A model generated the notes under the pieces. It did no database searches. It was not told where the DNA came from and was given only the letters and a program-made list of their open reading frames with translations. Shown here in pieces: positions 63,238 to 64,000 of a stretch of 64,000 nucleotides of DNA. Source of the stretch: Parapristionchus giblindavisi (taxonomy: Eukaryota; Nematoda; Chromadorea; Rhabditida; Diplogasteridae); contig CALSFV010000130.1 in the NCBI GenBank assembly GCA_943737045.1, positions 93,317 through 157,316 on the forward strand, written 5' to 3'. Position 1 is the first letter of the stretch. Each line of letters begins with the position of its first letter. The position numbers were made by a program, and so were the translations under genes.

Positions 63238-64000
63238 TTAATCGTGATAATTCCATCCATAATTAGTAGGTCGATTCCTTTGTCTAAGTGATTCTTCCAT
63301 AGCTCTTCTCATCTTCAAATAGATCATCAATTAATCAATAGATATGGATTGATATATCATACTTGTTCTTCTTCTGTCATTCCTCCTGTATATCTATCAT
63401 ATCTTTCTCCTGTAGTTCGTCCTTCTCCACTATAATAAGGAGGTGCTGATGGTCTACCGTATCCTTAATCATTATCAATATTAGTCAATATCAATCAATA
63501 ATGGTTGAACTAACCCCAAGTATTCTCATCAGCATATCTAGGTTCATCTCTTCTTCCTCCATTCATTCCTACTTCTATGACTGAAGATACAATATCTACA
63601 ATCCATTTCAATGGTCCCATTGTATACAGTAATCCAGCTAGAATTCCAGCCAAATGACCAACAAATGATGCATTTGGAGTTACTATCTGTAATGTACATA
63701 TTAATACAATCAATCAGCAGTATATTATATCTACCTAAACATATAAATCGTAATAGATGTTTCACTACTACAGTAAGTATTCTAGTATACTTGAATACAT
63801 TGTCAATTTAAATGAAATGAGTATACCTGAATGAGTAAAAGTTCAGCCCAACATGCATATCTGGATGGGACAGGTAGTAATCCCATCAACCATACATCCT
63901 CTGGTGTATATGTAGATGATAACACTTTGAGAGCAAAGATCACTCCTCAAATAACATTGATTATTCACAGCCTTTCAAGTTATTTTTTGTATATCTTGTT
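63238..64000 (-). CDS. RHBDL4-like rhomboid protease, 3' part (5' end beyond window)
   Basis: Intramembrane serine protease; by family, RHBDL4/RHBDD1 is an ER enzyme that handles ubiquitinated membrane substrates. Visible: GVIFALKVLSSTY, which follows the catalytic GxSG serine (the serine exon is outside the window); PVPSRYACWAELLLIQ; the catalytic histidine segment TPNASFVGHLAGILAGL; and a cytosolic tail with a ubiquitin-interacting-like motif (MTEEEQMRRAMEESLRQR). The stop codon is at 63238-63240. It converges on PP2A-A. Intron and 3' fragments are scattered in the left mosaic (8191-8255, 24150-24215, 26985-27170). Confidence 0.9.

Overview
The window is nuclear DNA of a nematode. It carries a cuticle collagen with the nematode N-terminal domain, genes split by many short introns, AT-rich composition, and several start codons lying a few bases behind a 3' splice acceptor, as expected of spliced-leader trans-splicing. 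It is unlikely to be Caenorhabditis: intron ends are often TAG/AAG without the strict TTTTCAG consensus, and the window encodes an RXR/USP-type nuclear receptor and a NELF-E-like protein, both reported absent from C. elegans. The species cannot be named from the sequence alone.

Right part (about 38-64 kb): apparently intact genes. They are RXR (+, 38.4-42.3 kb), two macin-like cysteine-rich peptides (-, 45.3-47.8), lysyl-tRNA synthetase with cytosolic and mitochondrial first exons (-, 48.4-51.7), SF3B5 (-), a membrane DnaJ protein (+), a cuticle collagen (-), complex I NDUFV1 (-, 55.3-58.3), divergently paired PP2A scaffold subunit A (+, 59.3-62.7), and the 3' part of a RHBDL4-like rhomboid (-, 63.2 to window end).

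Left part (about 2.6-38 kb): a heavily rearranged, amplified mosaic. Fragments of lysyl-tRNA synthetase, NDUFV1, PP2A-A, rhomboid and RXR (all intact at right) are interleaved with repeated copies of two genes found only here: a calcium-regulated mitochondrial ATP-Mg/Pi carrier (SCaMC; two full copies, one with a nonsense codon, three partial copies and one promoter segment) and NELF-E (three long copies plus two 5' fragments). The blocks form two nested palindromes: arms about 6.31-12.01 kb against 18.33-26.10 kb, and about 28.27-30.21 kb against 30.64-32.56 kb. Junctions carry short templated pieces from other genes, as expected of replication template switching.

Mobile elements: four large fold-back elements (two flanked by TTAA with related ends, one flanked by TATA, one in a macin intron), a 1.26 kb element with 20 bp inverted ends and a 5 bp target duplication, two hAT-like MITEs with 8 bp duplications, two other MITEs and two tRNA-like sequences. 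Because much of the window is duplicated, several insertions have an uninserted paralogous copy in the same window, which fixes element ends and target duplications directly.
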